From: Aselliscus stoliczkanus
Lineage: Eukaryota > Chordata > Mammalia > Chiroptera > Hipposideridae
DNA: 64,000 nt
NCBI GenBank assembly: GCA_033961575.1
Contig: CM066728.1
Span: forward strand, 110,192,852 to 110,256,851
Direction: 5' to 3'
In this document: piece by piece, positions 24,116 through 36,756 of the stretch
How positions within the stretch are numbered: the first letter of the stretch is position 1
Layout of the letters: every line of letters starts with the position of its first letter
The notes under the pieces: generated by a model
What the model was told of the DNA's origin: nothing
What the model saw: only the letters and a program-made list of their open reading frames with translations
The model's database searches: none
Position numbers and translations under genes: made by a program

Positions 24116-24200
24116 TATTTTGGGGATTATGTAAAGAAACCTAAGCAGGCAATTAACTTTTTGAAAAATAAAATGTTATATACAAAAAGACACAGAGTCA

Positions 24201-24358
24201 GGGCTGGCCGAGCGGCTCAGTGGGTTAAGAGCTCGCTCAAGAGTGCGAGCTGAGCCCTGAGCAACAGCAGTTCGATGCCCAGCCGGAGCCGAGTTGCCGC
24301 TGAGCTGCCAACAGGCGGCAGGATGGCTCAGCTAAAAAAAGAAAAGAAAAAAAAAAGA
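24201..24358 (+). mobile_element. tRNA-derived SINE, monomeric RHIN-like form
   Basis: The element starts GGGCTGGCCGAGCGGCTCAG, containing an A-box-like TGGCTCAG..GGTTAAGAGC region and a B-box-like AGTTCGATGCCC. It continues GAGCTGCCAACAGGCGGCAG, ends GGATGGCTCAGCT, and is followed by an A-rich tail. Imperfect direct repeats (AAAAAGACACAGAGTCA and AAAAAGACAAAATCA) flank it. Family name is from memory of rhinolophoid bat SINEs. Confidence 0.8.
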
Positions 24359-24359
24359 C

Positions 24360-26850
24360 AAAATCAAGGTGTTCTACTTATCCATCAGGGACTAATAAAT
24401 AATGATGTGAATATTGAATTATAATGCGATATCACCATATTGGAAGGAAAGAGACAAAGGAAGTTGGTGTTAAGAGAGAGCTTAGTGATGAAAGTGATAA
24501 AAAGTGATGCAAAAGGGCTACGTCATCCCCTGTGGTGGATAAAAGAATAACCTCTAAAACTAATAAATAGAAACATGAGGATTATGCATATTATTTAGAA
24601 ATACTGGACTAGAGGGCCTAAGTAACTGAGGTTGTTGGCCCTGCTCAGCGGGGTTGGGGAGGGCCGGGTGGGTGAGATCAGAGGGGCTGTGGTTTCCCAT
24701 AGGGAGTGAGCTATAAAGTACAATATGTCTTTCTAAACTACCTGCACGTAGTTACTATAAAATAAACATCAATTAAAATAATAGATGGCAGAAGCAAAAA
24801 CCTTGTTCAAATGTTGAATTTTGAGAATTTGAATGGGGGCTTCTCTTAGCCCTCTTTTTTATTAGGGAAATATGTTATAAGTGCATCAAAAATTAAAACT
24901 CCCTTATTGTTGGAATTTTGCTTGACATAAAAGTACAAGAAGACTGCAATAGTGTGGCGGCTGGAGGTGGAAGGCGAATTCTCACATGGATTCTCTTCTT
25001 GCGTCGGACCCAGACAAAGGTAAACATTCTAGGAGCCTGTGGCCTCTCCTTTGTGACAATTACATTCCTGGTGACCACACTCAGAAGCATAGTAAGAATC
25101 TTGTTGTGTGTCAGGTCTTTTTGCCCTGAACATAAATGGAACTGTAGGCAAACAAGTTGAACATGAAAATGTTTTATGCTGTCATGTGGTTCGATTTTTT
25201 TTTACCATGCAATACTGTTTCTTCATTGAAATGAGGTCTTGTCTTGAACATGGTATTTTAATTCAAACTGTAAGTTATCTAAACACATAAATTTGAGGAT
25301 CTCTTTGGTTCTGGGACTATTATTTAAAACCTATATGCATGCTTATAAAAAACCCAATGAAAGATATGTAACATTTATTGGAAATGTTACAAATAAAATA
25401 AGGACTGCTTAAGCAGAAACCCAAGAAAATAAAAGAAGGATGAGAATTCTAAGGCATAGTAATCATATGCAGACGTGTGAAAAAATCTTATGGTCACATG
25501 GTAAAGTCAAGGCATAAGTCAGTTTCCTTCTACCCTTGAAAAGCTCTCTAATGGGAAATTCTCAAGTCGCTACAACTGGTGAAATGCTCGGCAAAACCAT
25601 GGTTTACAGGTGACTTTGGAATGACAACACAATATGTCAAGCAAAACTAACCTGGGCGCTTTGCAAATGCTAATGTGGGTGGCAAAATAAAATATGAAAT
25701 TCCCGTATCAAGTTTACATATCAACTAATTTGGTTTACCTCTCACGCTAAAGCTTGTTCAAGGTTATATGAATTCACTGTACTCATTTGCTCAATTGTAG
25801 ATTTTCTTTTCAATTTAGTGAAATTGAGGTGAAAAGGTGGGGTTGCAGGTGAAAGGTGGGGTTGTGAGCAAAAATAAGGATTCTGGTGGGAAAAATGATT
25901 GAATATGGACACTCATCTTAGGTGGGCTACACGGGGGAAATCAACACCCCTTTCAAGGTGGTGTCTAAAGAAGAGTTTTAAGTAACCAATTCTGAACTGA
26001 AAGAATGGTAAAGAAATACTTGTTTGACAGTCAATTCCAGACTCGAACAGCCCCCTAAGCGACCCTCCACTTTCCGTCCCTTCGTCTTGCCCTCCTGAAA
26101 ACACAACGCGAAAACAGACAGAGGACACTGGCCTGACTTGACACGGGGTGCCCCTAGGTTTCAGTGCATTGAAAGAATCACCAGGGTCTCTGGTTTTCAA
26201 AGTCCTGTTTCCCAAAGCAGGCAACCATGGGATGGTTTGGCTTTTAAGGTGAACAAGGGGCTCCCTTGTCCAGGACTCCCAGGAGTTTACCCGGAGTTCT
26301 CAGCACAGTCACGGGCCCACGAGACATCCAGTGGGCAGAGCCACCTGCAGCGAGGTGCTTCTAGGAAGGTGGGGCGTGATGTGAGCTCGGCCCAGACACG
26401 GGGCGCCAGGGGAGTGGCCTCCAGCGGGTGCGGGTTCCTGTGTCCCGGTCAGGCCCCTGGCCCACCTCACCTTCTCCTTCCCCGCCTCACGCTTAGGCAC
26501 AGCTGTGCCTCTCTCCTCGGGAAAAGGAAGAGAATGGGTAAGGCTACCCTCTCCACGCAGGTCCCGCCCCTCCAGGGGCTGGCCCTCACGGGTACCTGCG
26601 CTCTGCCTCCTCCACCCTGCTGCCCATCAATTCCAGAGGCACACCCACAGCTGCACCAGCTCGCATGTGAACACGAGAGAAACAGCAGCAAGCTCCCCCT
26701 TCTTAATGTGATCCAATCAAAATCCAACAGACATGAGTCTAACCCATGTACTCAAGGTGCAGAAAACACTCATAATGCAGACAGACATTTACGAATAAGA
26801 GAAAGAAGAAATGGAAGGCAGGTCAAAAATAAATAAATAGAAGCTAATGT
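24360..26850. other. Intronic stretch, unassigned
   Basis: AT-rich to about 25900, then GC-rich around 26130-26700. A 232-codon plus-strand open frame at 26138-26836 lacks any recognisable domain or plausible codon structure. No named repeat. Confidence 0.45.
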
Positions 26851-26859
26851 CATAATGTT

Positions 26860-27320
26860 AATTTTCCAAGAAATAGAGCATAAGTTGGAAAGCAACGTTA
26901 GGGATAAGGACAGCCATTTTTAATGATAAAAAACAACAACTGTGGAAGCTACAACCCTACCTAACAACATAAAGGGGAACTTTAACATAACTGACAGGAT
27001 AAATTGAAAAATGAACAATCATAATGTGAGATTTAAAACTACTTCTTTCAGAAATGGATACACAAAATAGACAAAAAGTCAGAACATATTTGAATAAATA
27101 ACTAAGGAACTTGATCTGATTGTCATATAAATAACCTTACTCCAACACAGCACACACATGCCTTCATTCCCACAGGAAACAGTTATAAAAACTCCCATTA
27201 GCAAGCCATAAAGGAAGTCTCCAAAATGCTAAAAATAATAGAATTTTAACTCTTTCTTTGATCTCAATGTAATAACATCTGAAATAACAAAAACATTACC
27301 CCAATGCCTCCATAAATCTA
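26860..27320 (+). mobile_element. Old L1 ORF2 fragment (endonuclease region)
   Basis: The sequence TGAGATTTAAAACTACTTCT, ATAGACAAAAAGTCAGAACA, then GAACTTGATCTGATTGTCAT, then ATAAATAACCTTACTCCAAC follows the L1 ORF2 endonuclease region (GGAGATTTCAACACC ... AACTTGACCTAATTGACATT ... ATAGAACACTCCACCCAAC). It is riddled with substitutions and not coding. Confidence 0.7.
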
Positions 27321-27540
27321 GAGAACAAAACCATAATAATTTTAAATAATTTACAGATCTGAGAGTGAAGCAATCCTGCCTAATTGTACCTAAAAACAAT
27401 ACCTGTTTCTCCCCCAAAGTCATGATTCTGAGTGAAGCTTCCAGTTTTCAGTAAATATTTCCAGAAGTACTGATTGGTATACTTGCTGTGGATATGTGGA
27501 TTTAGGTTTAGATTTGTGGTAAAATCTGTTTTTCTTTCTG

Positions 27541-27558
27541 TTTTTTTCTTTCTTTCCT

Positions 27559-27610
<52 letters not shown>

Positions 27611-27615
27611 TCCTT

Positions 27616-27677
<62 letters not shown>

Positions 27678-27680
27678 CTC
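27541..27680. repeat. (TTTC)n followed by (TC)n microsatellite
   Basis: About 80 bases of TTTC tetranucleotide repeat pass directly into about 55 bases of TC dinucleotide repeat, forming an uninterrupted pyrimidine strand of about 140 bases. Confidence 0.95.
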
Positions 27681-30221
27681 TTTTTCATTTTCATTCCAAA
27701 ATATTTGAAGAATATGCCATTCTGTGTATTATTAGAGGATGGTTACACTGAGCGTGGGGGTGGGGCTGGTGAATTTTAGAGTCAAACATGCTGAGGCCTG
27801 GAGAACAGGACAATGAAACTTATGAAAAATTTAGGTATTATTTAACCTACAAACAAGGTTAGTTCTCTGAAAACCAGTAGCATTCCCAAAGTGTCTTTCT
27901 GCCTTTGCTTATATGGATAAGTACATACATACATAAATAAATGGATAAATACATGAATATAAAACAAAAAACATACTCACACATACACATGCCCCAAAAT
28001 GAATAAGCCAAAAACAAACACACAGACCAAAGAATACAAAAGTACAAAATATTTTCCAGAACCACCTAAGACAGATTTTCAGGTGGGCAGTGACAAATCT
28101 CCCTCCAGAAAGCTGGCTAAGTTTTATATCCCCAGTGCTTCTGCACTGGTTTCTACATGGCTGTTTTAGTGGCTAATTCTTGTGTGTTCACATTTGTAAC
28201 TGGACCTTCACTAGGGATGTATCCTAACAAATGTCGCTCTAGCTTGAGAGCATTTTAAACTCATTGTCTTGGTATTAAGTGATGTCTTTCCTGGGGGAGA
28301 CACAGTAAGACACTGTCTTTCATACCAACATACAGTGTCACACCTCGGTGATCAGTTTCAAGTCATGATTCTCCTGCCTGAACTGGTGACATCACACTTG
28401 AGCTGAACATCTTTCCAAACGAGTGCCAATAACAGAGACGCTGCAACGCTTCGGGTTTCCCTGATTAAACGGAGAAGGTTAGATGCCTTTCTGATGGGGA
28501 CACAGGGTAGGAATACAGGGCATCTAAGAACAGCGGGCTTGTCCCTCCACAGTGGGTTCTCTCCAGAACAGGATATCTGCACAGATTCTGTACAGCCCTT
28601 CTCCCTCTGCGAGTGCCCTTAAGTTCAGCAAAACGGGATTCATCCCATTAGAGAGAAGAAAAGAAAAGAAGGCAATGGGATCAAGCAGCCTATATCCTTA
28701 CGTCACCACTGTGGTGCCACGTACAGAGCTGTGCCACGAAGTCGCTGGAGAACAGCATTTCCTCCTCGAGAGCAATGAAGCACTGATTTACTAAAAACAG
28801 AAGCATCCAAATACAATTCCCAGATATCCCAGAAAACAATGTCGAAATAGACCCAGGATGGGGGTGGGGGAGGGGAGTGGGGCTCTAGGCAGGACCAGCT
28901 GTTTCATTTGTGGAACTCAGGGCACATGATTTTCATGAGACATGTCAATGTGACGGCAGCAGAGAATTAAACCAAGAGCCCCGGGAGCCAGTCCTGTTCC
29001 TAGTTTATTCTCAGTGACTCAGAGGACTCAATGAACTGAAGGGCTCACTCTTGGCCATTCTCGTGAGTCAGTTGTTTCATACACAGGTGCTGCCTAAGGG
29101 ATCAGGGTCCTGTGCATTCCCCTGGTAACACTACGGGCAGTTGGTATTGTCATGGCTGATAGCGAAAGGAGATAAGACGCACAGAAAAACAGCTGTCCCT
29201 TCCTTGTCGCTAAACGTGTCACCGTGAGAACATCAGCGATAAAATTACCCTGCTGAACCGTGGCTTTCCTTTCTGCAGTGTGCAGCCGAATGACGGTACC
29301 CACTGGCCTAGGTATTTGGGCTGTAAAAGAAATCATTCTGCTAACGGGTTCGTAAGGAGTCACCGAAGTACAGGCAGCAGTAACAGAACCATCCAGAGGT
29401 CACGGGCAGATGATTACAGAGAGAGGCTACACTTGTACAGATTCCTAAGACGAGCAAACAAGGCATTTGATCACAATCGGTTTCATCTAAACTCTCACCC
29501 TGCTTTCCTAGAAGAATGCAGCTGAGAGGGGAAAGTACCCTTTCCCCATCTGGAAGGCATTTCCTCTGGTATCTTCCGTCCATTGTACAGGCAGGCACAC
29601 ATTCTATGCATTTATGCTTTGAACACTAGCTGGTTAAAATAAACGACATGAGGAGCCACTCCAGTTAGATGAACTGAGAAACAGAAAGGAAATACACTTC
29701 TGTGCGATCTATAGTTAGTGTTTCAAAAGCAAGTGATAAAAATGCCTCATTCATGTTAAAACGAAGACAGTGGAGAGCTGAGCCATGGTAGGGCTGAGTG
29801 CTGCTCATGTGTCCCCACGTCAGTGCAGAGCCCGCCTTCCTGGACTGACCCCGGCCCAAGGAGCAGCTGCGGATTGCCGAAGCCCAGTCACTCGGCCATG
29901 ACGCTCCTGCTGGCTGGAGCCAAGCAGACTTTTTAAGATCATCTTCCTCCAGTAAGGAGACTCCCAGCACTTGGCCCAGGTGGAGATTTACGATCTGCGG
30001 GGCATGGTCCTGCTAATGACCCGGTGGCTTGACAGTACTCCAGCTCTGACACTGCCCAGGCACACATCTGGGCGCTGTCGGACGAGGTCAGGGGCTCGAA
30101 CCAGCATAGCAGTCTTTCTTTTCCATTTAAGTTAAAAATGAGAAGGCTGTGAATGAACATGTTTTAGAGATCGCACTCCCCAATCCTTTTGGGACCCTCC
30201 TACAAATCAAACATGAAAAAC
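27681..30221. other. Intronic stretch without recognised elements
   Basis: Mixed composition. Short GATA/CATA-rich runs lie near 27910-27960. No exon or named repeat was found. Confidence 0.5.
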
Positions 30222-30317
30222 CAAGTTGCACCCCCTGATCCTCGCCAAGCTGCACCCCCTGATCCTCGCCAAGCTGCACCCCCTGATCCTCGCCAAGCTG
30301 CACCCCCTGATCCTCGC
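30222..30317. repeat. Minisatellite, 24-bp unit, 4 copies
   Basis: Four head-to-tail copies of CAAGCTGCACCCCCTGATCC followed by TCGC. The first has one substitution. Because the unit is a multiple of three it is open in several frames, giving artificial AAPPDPRQ repeats. Confidence 0.95.
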
Positions 30318-30744
30318 CTTGCAGTCAGCCAGGGCAGGACATGGGAGGGTGAGCTCGTGCAGCCACTCGGCGCAGTCGCCTCTGCAGTGACACTTCAGGA
30401 CGCCGGGGCGTGGACGGGCCCCCGACACCTCGCGTGAGACAGACTCTAACCAGAAAGACACGCTCTCATGGTCAGGAAAGTAGGACTGGGACTTTCTGCC
30501 CACTTACTCAGGAACCAAAAATTGTCAGTGTTCTGAGCAAGGGACATGTATCTCATGCCTCAGAGGGACACAGAGCAACTTTTAAAATGAAGACCTGCTT
30601 TCCCAATTCAACTCTTAAAACAAAAACCCACAAGGATTAGTATGCGTAATATAGGCTCATTCTTCTGTGTTTCGTCATTGATAGTTTTGTTTCATAGACT
30701 GAGTATATAACTGATGTGAATTTGCTTTTCCTTTTACAGGGAAA

Positions 30745-30930
30745 TTAAAACAGCTAAGATTTACTGAGTACTTAGCACACGTGCTGAGAGCTTTTATGTG
30801 CATTTCCCCAACACATTGTCCCCCTATAACACCGATCACATACAAGGTGGGCAGACAAAAAAAAAAAGTGGCGTTTGCATCCAGGTTGGTGGTTGCACAG
30901 CCCAACCTTGAACTGGTGTCGTCTGCCCCG
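30745..30930 (-). mobile_element. MIR SINE, minus strand, diverged
   Basis: AAGATTTACTGAGTACTTAG, CACACGTGCTGAGAGCTTTT, then ATGTGCATTTCCCCAACACA matches the reverse complement of the MIR 3' end. The rest is poorly preserved and broken by an A run at 30858-30868. Confidence 0.6.
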
Positions 30931-31539
30931 CGTGCGCCCTACACCCTGTGGCCCATCGCATCACCATGCTAAGTCCTCTCCACACAGAGGTGTGGGATGG
31001 GTGCTGGGATATTCGTTCCACCTCTACAGTAGGAACCTCCCAGGTGGGCACCCACGTCCTCAGTGGGTGACGGGCCTCAACACAAAGTCCTCATGTCAAC
31101 TTTGACCAAATCCCTCTCAATAATGGGATGTGGGCTTGCTGGCTGAGGAGTCCTGACTGAGGCAGGGCCAGTGACTGGGACACTGAGAGGGACAGTGGAG
31201 GGGGCGGGGCTGGGAGGGCGGGATCTTCCCAGCGAGGCCCCGCCCACACCATGGTGGGAGGTGTGGCCTGGGCCCCTCAAGTGTTGCCAAGTAGCCTAGT
31301 CTCTATGCTGAGCAAGTGGCCAGGGACCACACAGCTCAGAGCAGAAGGCAGGCAATGCTTGTCACACTCCTGGGTTTTACCGTGTCCAGGAAAAGCACTC
31401 GCTTTATGATGCGAGGCACAGTTCAGTAAACCTGGGATCCACTGGCCAGCTATTCCGAGTCTTTAAAACCAAGATGTATGAGATCATCCTGTATTCAGAG
31501 CCTCGGCTGTCTGAGGCTCTCATTGGAGTTAGACTTTCA

Positions 31540-31660
31540 TTCTGTAAATGTGTTACTCAGGTGATCTTCACAACCCTGATGTGACATACCCCCTTCCCCC
31601 GTGAAGATGAAGGAAATTAGAAGCAGCGACTAAGGACGTGCCCAGGGTGTGGGGGCTAAG
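31540..31660 (-). mobile_element. MIR-like fragment, minus strand
   Basis: GTGATCTTCACAACCCTGATGTGAC, then GTGAAGATGAAGGAAATTAGAAGCAGCGACTAAGGACGTGCCCAGGGT resembles a MIR core in reverse complement. Short and diverged. Confidence 0.5.
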
Positions 31661-32172
31661 GGGAGCAGGGCAGGACCACGGCTTCCCCCTCCAGTCCTGC
31701 CCAGGCCACCATCTCAGGGAACCTGAGCTTTATTTAGAAATACCTAGAGGCAGTGGTACAGATGACAGATAATGGGAGGACGGAGCCCTGGCTTCTGCAG
31801 CCCTTCCCAGGCATGCGCATGCGAGCAGTGCGTGGCAGCCACCCATACTCCCCTGTGTGTGGGTTCCTCTAACGGGTTTCATTCAGTAAGAAAAGTAGAC
31901 AGCAGGAAAGAGACAGGAGGCTGGGAGCTACGACGTTACTGTCACCACAGTATGTTATCACCCCGCCAGCTTGCACCGAATACAGTAAAAATAAATCAAA
32001 CAGGGTGCTATTATAAGAACTTCCACTCACATTCACAAGATTCCCCATGTCTTTCCCGCCCTGTTGGGACTCTGTGATTGTAGCAGCCCCTATATTCCCT
32101 GGACACAAGCGCCCCAAGGACACACCACCGTGTGTGTCTGCAAATGGACCCGACGTGCACGGCGGTTCTTAC

Positions 32173-32299
32173 CTGGGAGGACAGGCAGACACTCTGCAAG
32201 GCACCACCCCTGTGACGGGCCGGGTGTTGGGGTCGCAGAAGGACTCATTCACGTGAAACCTCAGGTCTTGGTAGCAGGCCTCTCTGGCGGTCATCTGCC
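32173..32299 (-). CDS. ADAMTS16: ADAMTS16 exon: TSP1 repeat 2
   Basis: This 127-nt exon has two bases completing Gly, 41 codons, and two bases of Ser. It encodes QMTAREACYQDLRFHVN, then ESFCDPNTRP and VPCRVSACPP, finishing TSP1-2 and its conserved CPP end. An N-glycosylation sequon (NES) replaces the NMS that I recall in the human protein. The acceptor is TTCCATACAG, with little pyrimidine tract, and the donor is CAG|GTAAGA, a perfect consensus. The next exon is 27 kb away, so this exon sits before the largest intron in the window. Confidence 0.95.
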
Positions 32300-35200
32300 C
32301 TGTATGGAAGGGCGAGATGAATGATAAAGACACAGACGTGCCCCGTGGTAAAAGGCCTGCGAAGAGCTAATGTAATCTCAGTTAGAAAACCATGACCATA
32401 CTTGCATGTCTTCCTGTTAATGGCCAATTAGACAACTATTGATATTCTCCTTTTCTGGCTTGTCTTCATGTTTTTATTAGTGAATTCCATCAATTCTAAG
32501 ATGCATATATTTCCCTCCCCCCATATTTTAACACCTTTAAAATCAACATGGGTCTTGCACTCAACACCAACATACCTTTAATGAAACATACTTGTTCTTT
32601 TCTATCATTTCTCTAGTTGGGACACCAGCCATTTCCCAAAGGAAACCCCATGCTAAATATGGCTGACTTGTGTGTCCATCTGAGAGGTCACACTAGGAAA
32701 TGGATAATAAACCAAAAAGAAATATGGACAAAAAGTAAGAAGAAGCAGTTTACCACTGGAGAATTCACAGATCTCAATATTGCCAGTGCTGCAAACTGAT
32801 TGGTGAACTTGTCACAATAATGACTTAGGCGTTGTATGGAATGAAGTCAATTAAAATGAAAGTTGGTTTGATTTGCAGCCTCCGTTTAGATCTCCAGTGC
32901 TATTTAGAGCTCTGGGAACATCTCTAAATTTGTGCAACATTTCCGTTCATTAAATTTACCAAAATAGGTACTATGACTTAAACGAGGTCTCTAGAATAGT
33001 CAAATTCATAGAGACAGAAATTAGAATGGTAGGTGCCAGGGGGTGGGGATGGGGGTGGGGAGTGAGTGTTTTCTGGGGACAGAGTCTCAGCTTGAGAAGA
33101 TGAAAAAGACCTGGAGATGATGGCGGCGATGGTTGCACGACAATGGAAATGTGCTTAGTGCCCCCAAACTGTACCCTTAAAAGTGGTTAACACAGTGACT
33201 TTTTACATCGTGTGTATTTTGCAGCAATAAAAAAGGGATCCTAATTAGATATTCATGTTGAAGGGTGTTATTAAATAGTTCATTTGATGGAGACAAAAAA
33301 TTAATAAAAAGAACCAAACCAGTGTTGATTTAAAATTAACACAGTTAAAATATATTTAGACCTAAAATAATTGTAGCACTATGCTTTGAAAAATTGATGG
33401 AGTCGTGCTGTGTGTGGCCCATCTGCTCTGTGTCCCCTGCAGCCCAAACCCAGGTAGGACGCAGAATGATGCCCTGCTCTCAACCCGACCCATCAGGCAG
33501 ATCTGGTGTTTGCTTATAAAGGAAAAAAGGAAAAGCCCGAAGAAATGGTTTCAGAGGAGCCGAGCCGGCCCAGCAAGCTCTGATGCTCATTTCCAGGGGA
33601 AGCCAAACCCTTCTTTACTTAAGGAAAAGTTTCTGAAATGTACATCGGAGACAAGTTTGACATTTTGGCTCTGCTTTGTCAAAAGGAATAAGGCAAGTCA
33701 ATGGGGGAAGCGATGTCCCCGGAAGATCAGTTCTCTTAAGTGGCAAGAGAAGGAGGGGCTTCTGGGGTCCAAAGCAGGGATCAGGTGAAGCTCGTGGGTC
33801 CGCTCAGGAATAAAGGAGAAAAACCAAAGCGGGGGTGAGGGTCTGTGGTAGGCTAGTGAGGCACCACACGCCCACAGGCCTCAGGGGCTGACTGAACTCG
33901 GGGACACACGCAGGTGAGTAAAACCTTACATGCCAGGTGCTTATGAGATGGACGAGGGATGCCCAAATCCTCAACTATGAAAACTGGGAAGACGAGGCTC
34001 AACTGCACCTTGTCCTAACTGAAGGGACCCTCTTCAGCCCTCAGGAGGCAAAGGCAGGTGATGCCACATCAGTGTCCCCCATCGCAGGTGAGCGCCCTCA
34101 GCAGCTAAGTGTGCCTGGACCCAGGTGGGTACACTCCGTATTGACACCAGGATGCTGGGAAACACGCCTGACTTTGGGTCTCCAATCAAGTCACAGCATT
34201 TTCCCAAAAGACAAGAGTTTTCAGGAGGATGTAGCTTGGTGACACCAGACACTGTGCTTTACCCACTTGGAATGGTCAGGTGTTTAAATGTTTGGCAGTG
34301 CATGGTGCATGAATTTTGGAAGTTGAATGTGTTTGTAGGTGGTAGGGCTGCTCGAGATTTCACTTTGAAATTCATTTTCCCACATAGACAATAGTGGACA
34401 TGGAAGTGAATTTAAATGTTTCTTCCTTTAACGGTTTTCAAATATCTGAATAGTCTGAGAAAATAAAAAATATATATAGGCAGAGCCATCTGCCCAGCAG
34501 CACTCAGGGTTTGTAGGCTGTATTTTTACAAGAGTTGGTAGATAACTGTGTGTTCAGATGAGTTTCCTGTGATGCAATGGGGTCTGCTCAGCCATTTAGC
34601 TGAACGTGTACAGACACGAAGGTCACATTTGTGAAGCAATTTCTCAGCAGTGCTTACAATCACTTGACTATTTGTCAGAAAGAAATATCACATAGTACAT
34701 GAGAATGCCAGAATCAAGCTCGCCAATTTTCTAAAATGATCCATATTACTAGATAAGCGAGAAGAGTATAAAGTTCAAAGGCTAAAGGAAGAAAGGCGGG
34801 AAGACACCCTTTAATTGGCAAGCCCCGAGTTGAATCCTGCCATGGGAGGTGGTGAGTGTCATGATCAGTGGGACCGGGCCCTGCCGGTCACGTTATCTTT
34901 TTATGGAACCAGCTCTGCCAAGTTCTTCGGAAATCGTTTTAAAGATCTTCACATTTTGCCAAAGTATGGGAGGAGGAGTAAGCAGTCTTAAAAATGATTG
35001 TATCAAAGAATCTCCATTTTCAATAATTCTACAGAATGAGTCCCAGCTGCTGCCCAAGGCCTTATCCTGCTTGTATAAAGAAAACAAAACCAGTCATTTA
35101 AGCAAAACTACATGGGAAACTGGAGAATATTCCATAAACAGATGCATGTGGTCCCATGAGAAGCCTGTGCTGTGAGTGCCAGGCATGTTATGGGTGTATG

Positions 35201-36617
35201 ATGCGTGAGTGCTGCTGAACCCTGAAATCGGAAGAGGGACGAGGACTCCAGGCAACCAGCGTGGGGAACTCCTGGAGCTGCTGAGATTCTAAGATTCCAT
35301 GCCCTGGTGAAGGGACAGCTTTGCCTGGCATGACCATACAGAGCATATGGCACCCTAACATGTGCCAGAGCTCGGAGGGTGGTAACGATGGTCATTTATG
35401 GAGTGCTGTGACATCCTCACGCATCTGAACTGCTTACCAGGAGACTGGCCAGGCTCCAATTTCTGCGACAGCATTGAACTGTCGAAATGGCAGACGAAGG
35501 TACTGCTCATGTCACTGTAGGGAGTTAGTTCTCACTTGGAAGCTTCCGGCTTTGCTTACCAGAGGAGCGGGCAGCAGAACTCAGAAAGCCACGCGTGCTC
35601 ACTCACCCACAGCAGACGATGCTGGGGAGGAGCTGGGTGGAACCACGAGATGGTGTGAGAGGGGCTGGCCCGGGATGACACCGAAACCCAACGCCCCGGA
35701 TGATGGGCGGTTTGTGGGAACTGGGGAGGCAGGGCACGAGACACGATTCCTGCCCCTTGGGAAGAGCTGGGTTCCTCCTTTGACACTGATCAATGAGCGT
35801 GCTTGAAGAAATGGACAAGGCTGGACGTCACACAGGGCACAAGGATGGGTACTCCTTCTGGAGCTTATCAGGGTATTGGGTAGACACAAAGGGCGTTTTT
35901 ATGAACTCCGCTGAAAGGTGAGCCCAGGCAGGGAAGAAAAGGCCAGAATCATTTCAAGTTGATCTCTGGGGCCTAGAAGGACAAGCTAGACCTTGAGGTA
36001 AAGTCTAAAAGAAGGAAAATGTACAGTTACCCTGAGACTCTGGACATTCTAGCACACACAGTAAGAGCGGGGAAGAACTATTTCTAAGCAGTTCCTGTGA
36101 AAAATACCTAGAGGTTTTGTCCAATTAGATGAGTAACATGAATGGAAAACAGTTGCTACTTGTAGCTACCTGTGTTCTCCAGCTCTAGGACAGACAGACA
36201 GACGTCCAAGGAGCAGATCACTCTGTGTGTGTCACAGACCTGGAGTCTTCTCCGAGTTCCCACAGACCTTTGAACATGACACAGTTGACAGTCTTGACTT
36301 GCTATGTAGGTGTGTATGGTAACTCCTCTCTCTGGATTGCATATGGTTTTGAAAACAGGGCCGGTACATACCATTCTTCTTCACCGTCTCAGAACTCAGT
36401 GTAATGCCTCACACATTTAAGGAAGAGTTGCTGGATTGAATTCCTGGGTCTAGATGTGTATGCGGGCCTCTTTTCAGTTAGTTACAGTGCTAAAAAGTCA
36501 CTCACTACTTTTCATGTATAGTTATAATTATGTTCGTATTTGGTTGTTCAGTTCAGAGGCAGAAGGGGTTAAGCACCTTTGCGCCCACCACCAGGGGAGA
36601 TGTGACAAGTGGCTTAC
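32300..36617 (-). other. ADAMTS16: ADAMTS16 intron, 4.3 kb
   Basis: Intron between the spacer/TSP1-2 exon and the TSP1-2 exon. It holds an L1M 3' end at 33000-33238. The remainder is unassigned mixed sequence with no exon that I recognise. Confidence 0.88.
33000..33238 (+). mobile_element. L1M (L1MA/L1MB-type) 3' end
   Basis: AGAGACAGAAATTAGAATGG, GGTGCCAGGGGGTGGGGATG, then CTTGAGAAGATGAAAAAGAC, CTGGAGATGATGGCGGCGAT, GGTTGCACGACAATGGAAAT and a terminal GCAATAAAAAAGGG follow the well-known 3' UTR of mammalian-wide L1M elements. It is 5'-truncated, as is usual for L1. Confidence 0.85.
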
Positions 36618-36756
36618 CCCCTCCGCAGGAGACGGAGCACTCAGAGTGGACGATGGCCCACGTGTAGCTGGGCTGGGCGGTGGGCTGCCCCTCAGCCCCG
36701 AGCCGAGACACCGAGTATTCCCAGGCAACGCCCGGGTTTCTTCCCTGAAACAGAAG
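36618..36756 (-). CDS. ADAMTS16: ADAMTS16 exon: end of spacer and start of TSP1 repeat 2
   Basis: This 139-nt exon has 46 codons plus one base. It starts LLFQGRNPGVAWEYS, the last spacer strand, runs through a variable Pro/Gln linker, and ends YTWAIVHSECSVSCGG, the start of TSP1-2. The main acceptor is TTATGTTGTAG. A second AG (CTGTTTCAG, arguably a better acceptor) lies 12 bases into the exon, so an in-frame form lacking LLFQ is possible. The LLFQ residues are present in the human protein as I remember it, so the upstream site is taken as the start. The donor is GGG|GTAAGC. Confidence 0.94.

Larger units (their letters stand above)
5205..32172 (-). other. ADAMTS16: Large ADAMTS16 intron, 27 kb
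   Basis: It separates the TSP1-2 exon (32173-32299) from the TSP1-3 exon (5003-5204), with donor CAG|GTAAGA and acceptor TCCCTTCCCAG. It holds most of the repeats listed separately. I found no ADAMTS exon and no convincing independent gene inside it. The longest open frames (9609-10355 and 26138-26836, plus strand) have no recognisable domain. Confidence 0.88.

Noticed and set aside
24201..24358. tRNA gene
   Set aside because: A- and B-box-like motifs are present, but the sequence has a SINE body, a poly-A tail and flanking direct repeats, and no intact cloverleaf.
26138..26836. 232-codon open frame on the plus strand
   Set aside because: It sits in a GC-rich stretch that is also open on the minus strand and runs into A-rich text. 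No domain is visible.
27380..27694. Open frames rich in Arg-Glu or Leu-Ser over a microsatellite
   Set aside because: Translation of (TTTC)n and (TC)n on the two strands, not a protein.
30189..30437. 82-codon frame with AAPPDPRQ repeats as a proline-rich protein gene
   Set aside because: The repeat is simply the translation of a 24-base minisatellite, and the opposite strand is equally open.
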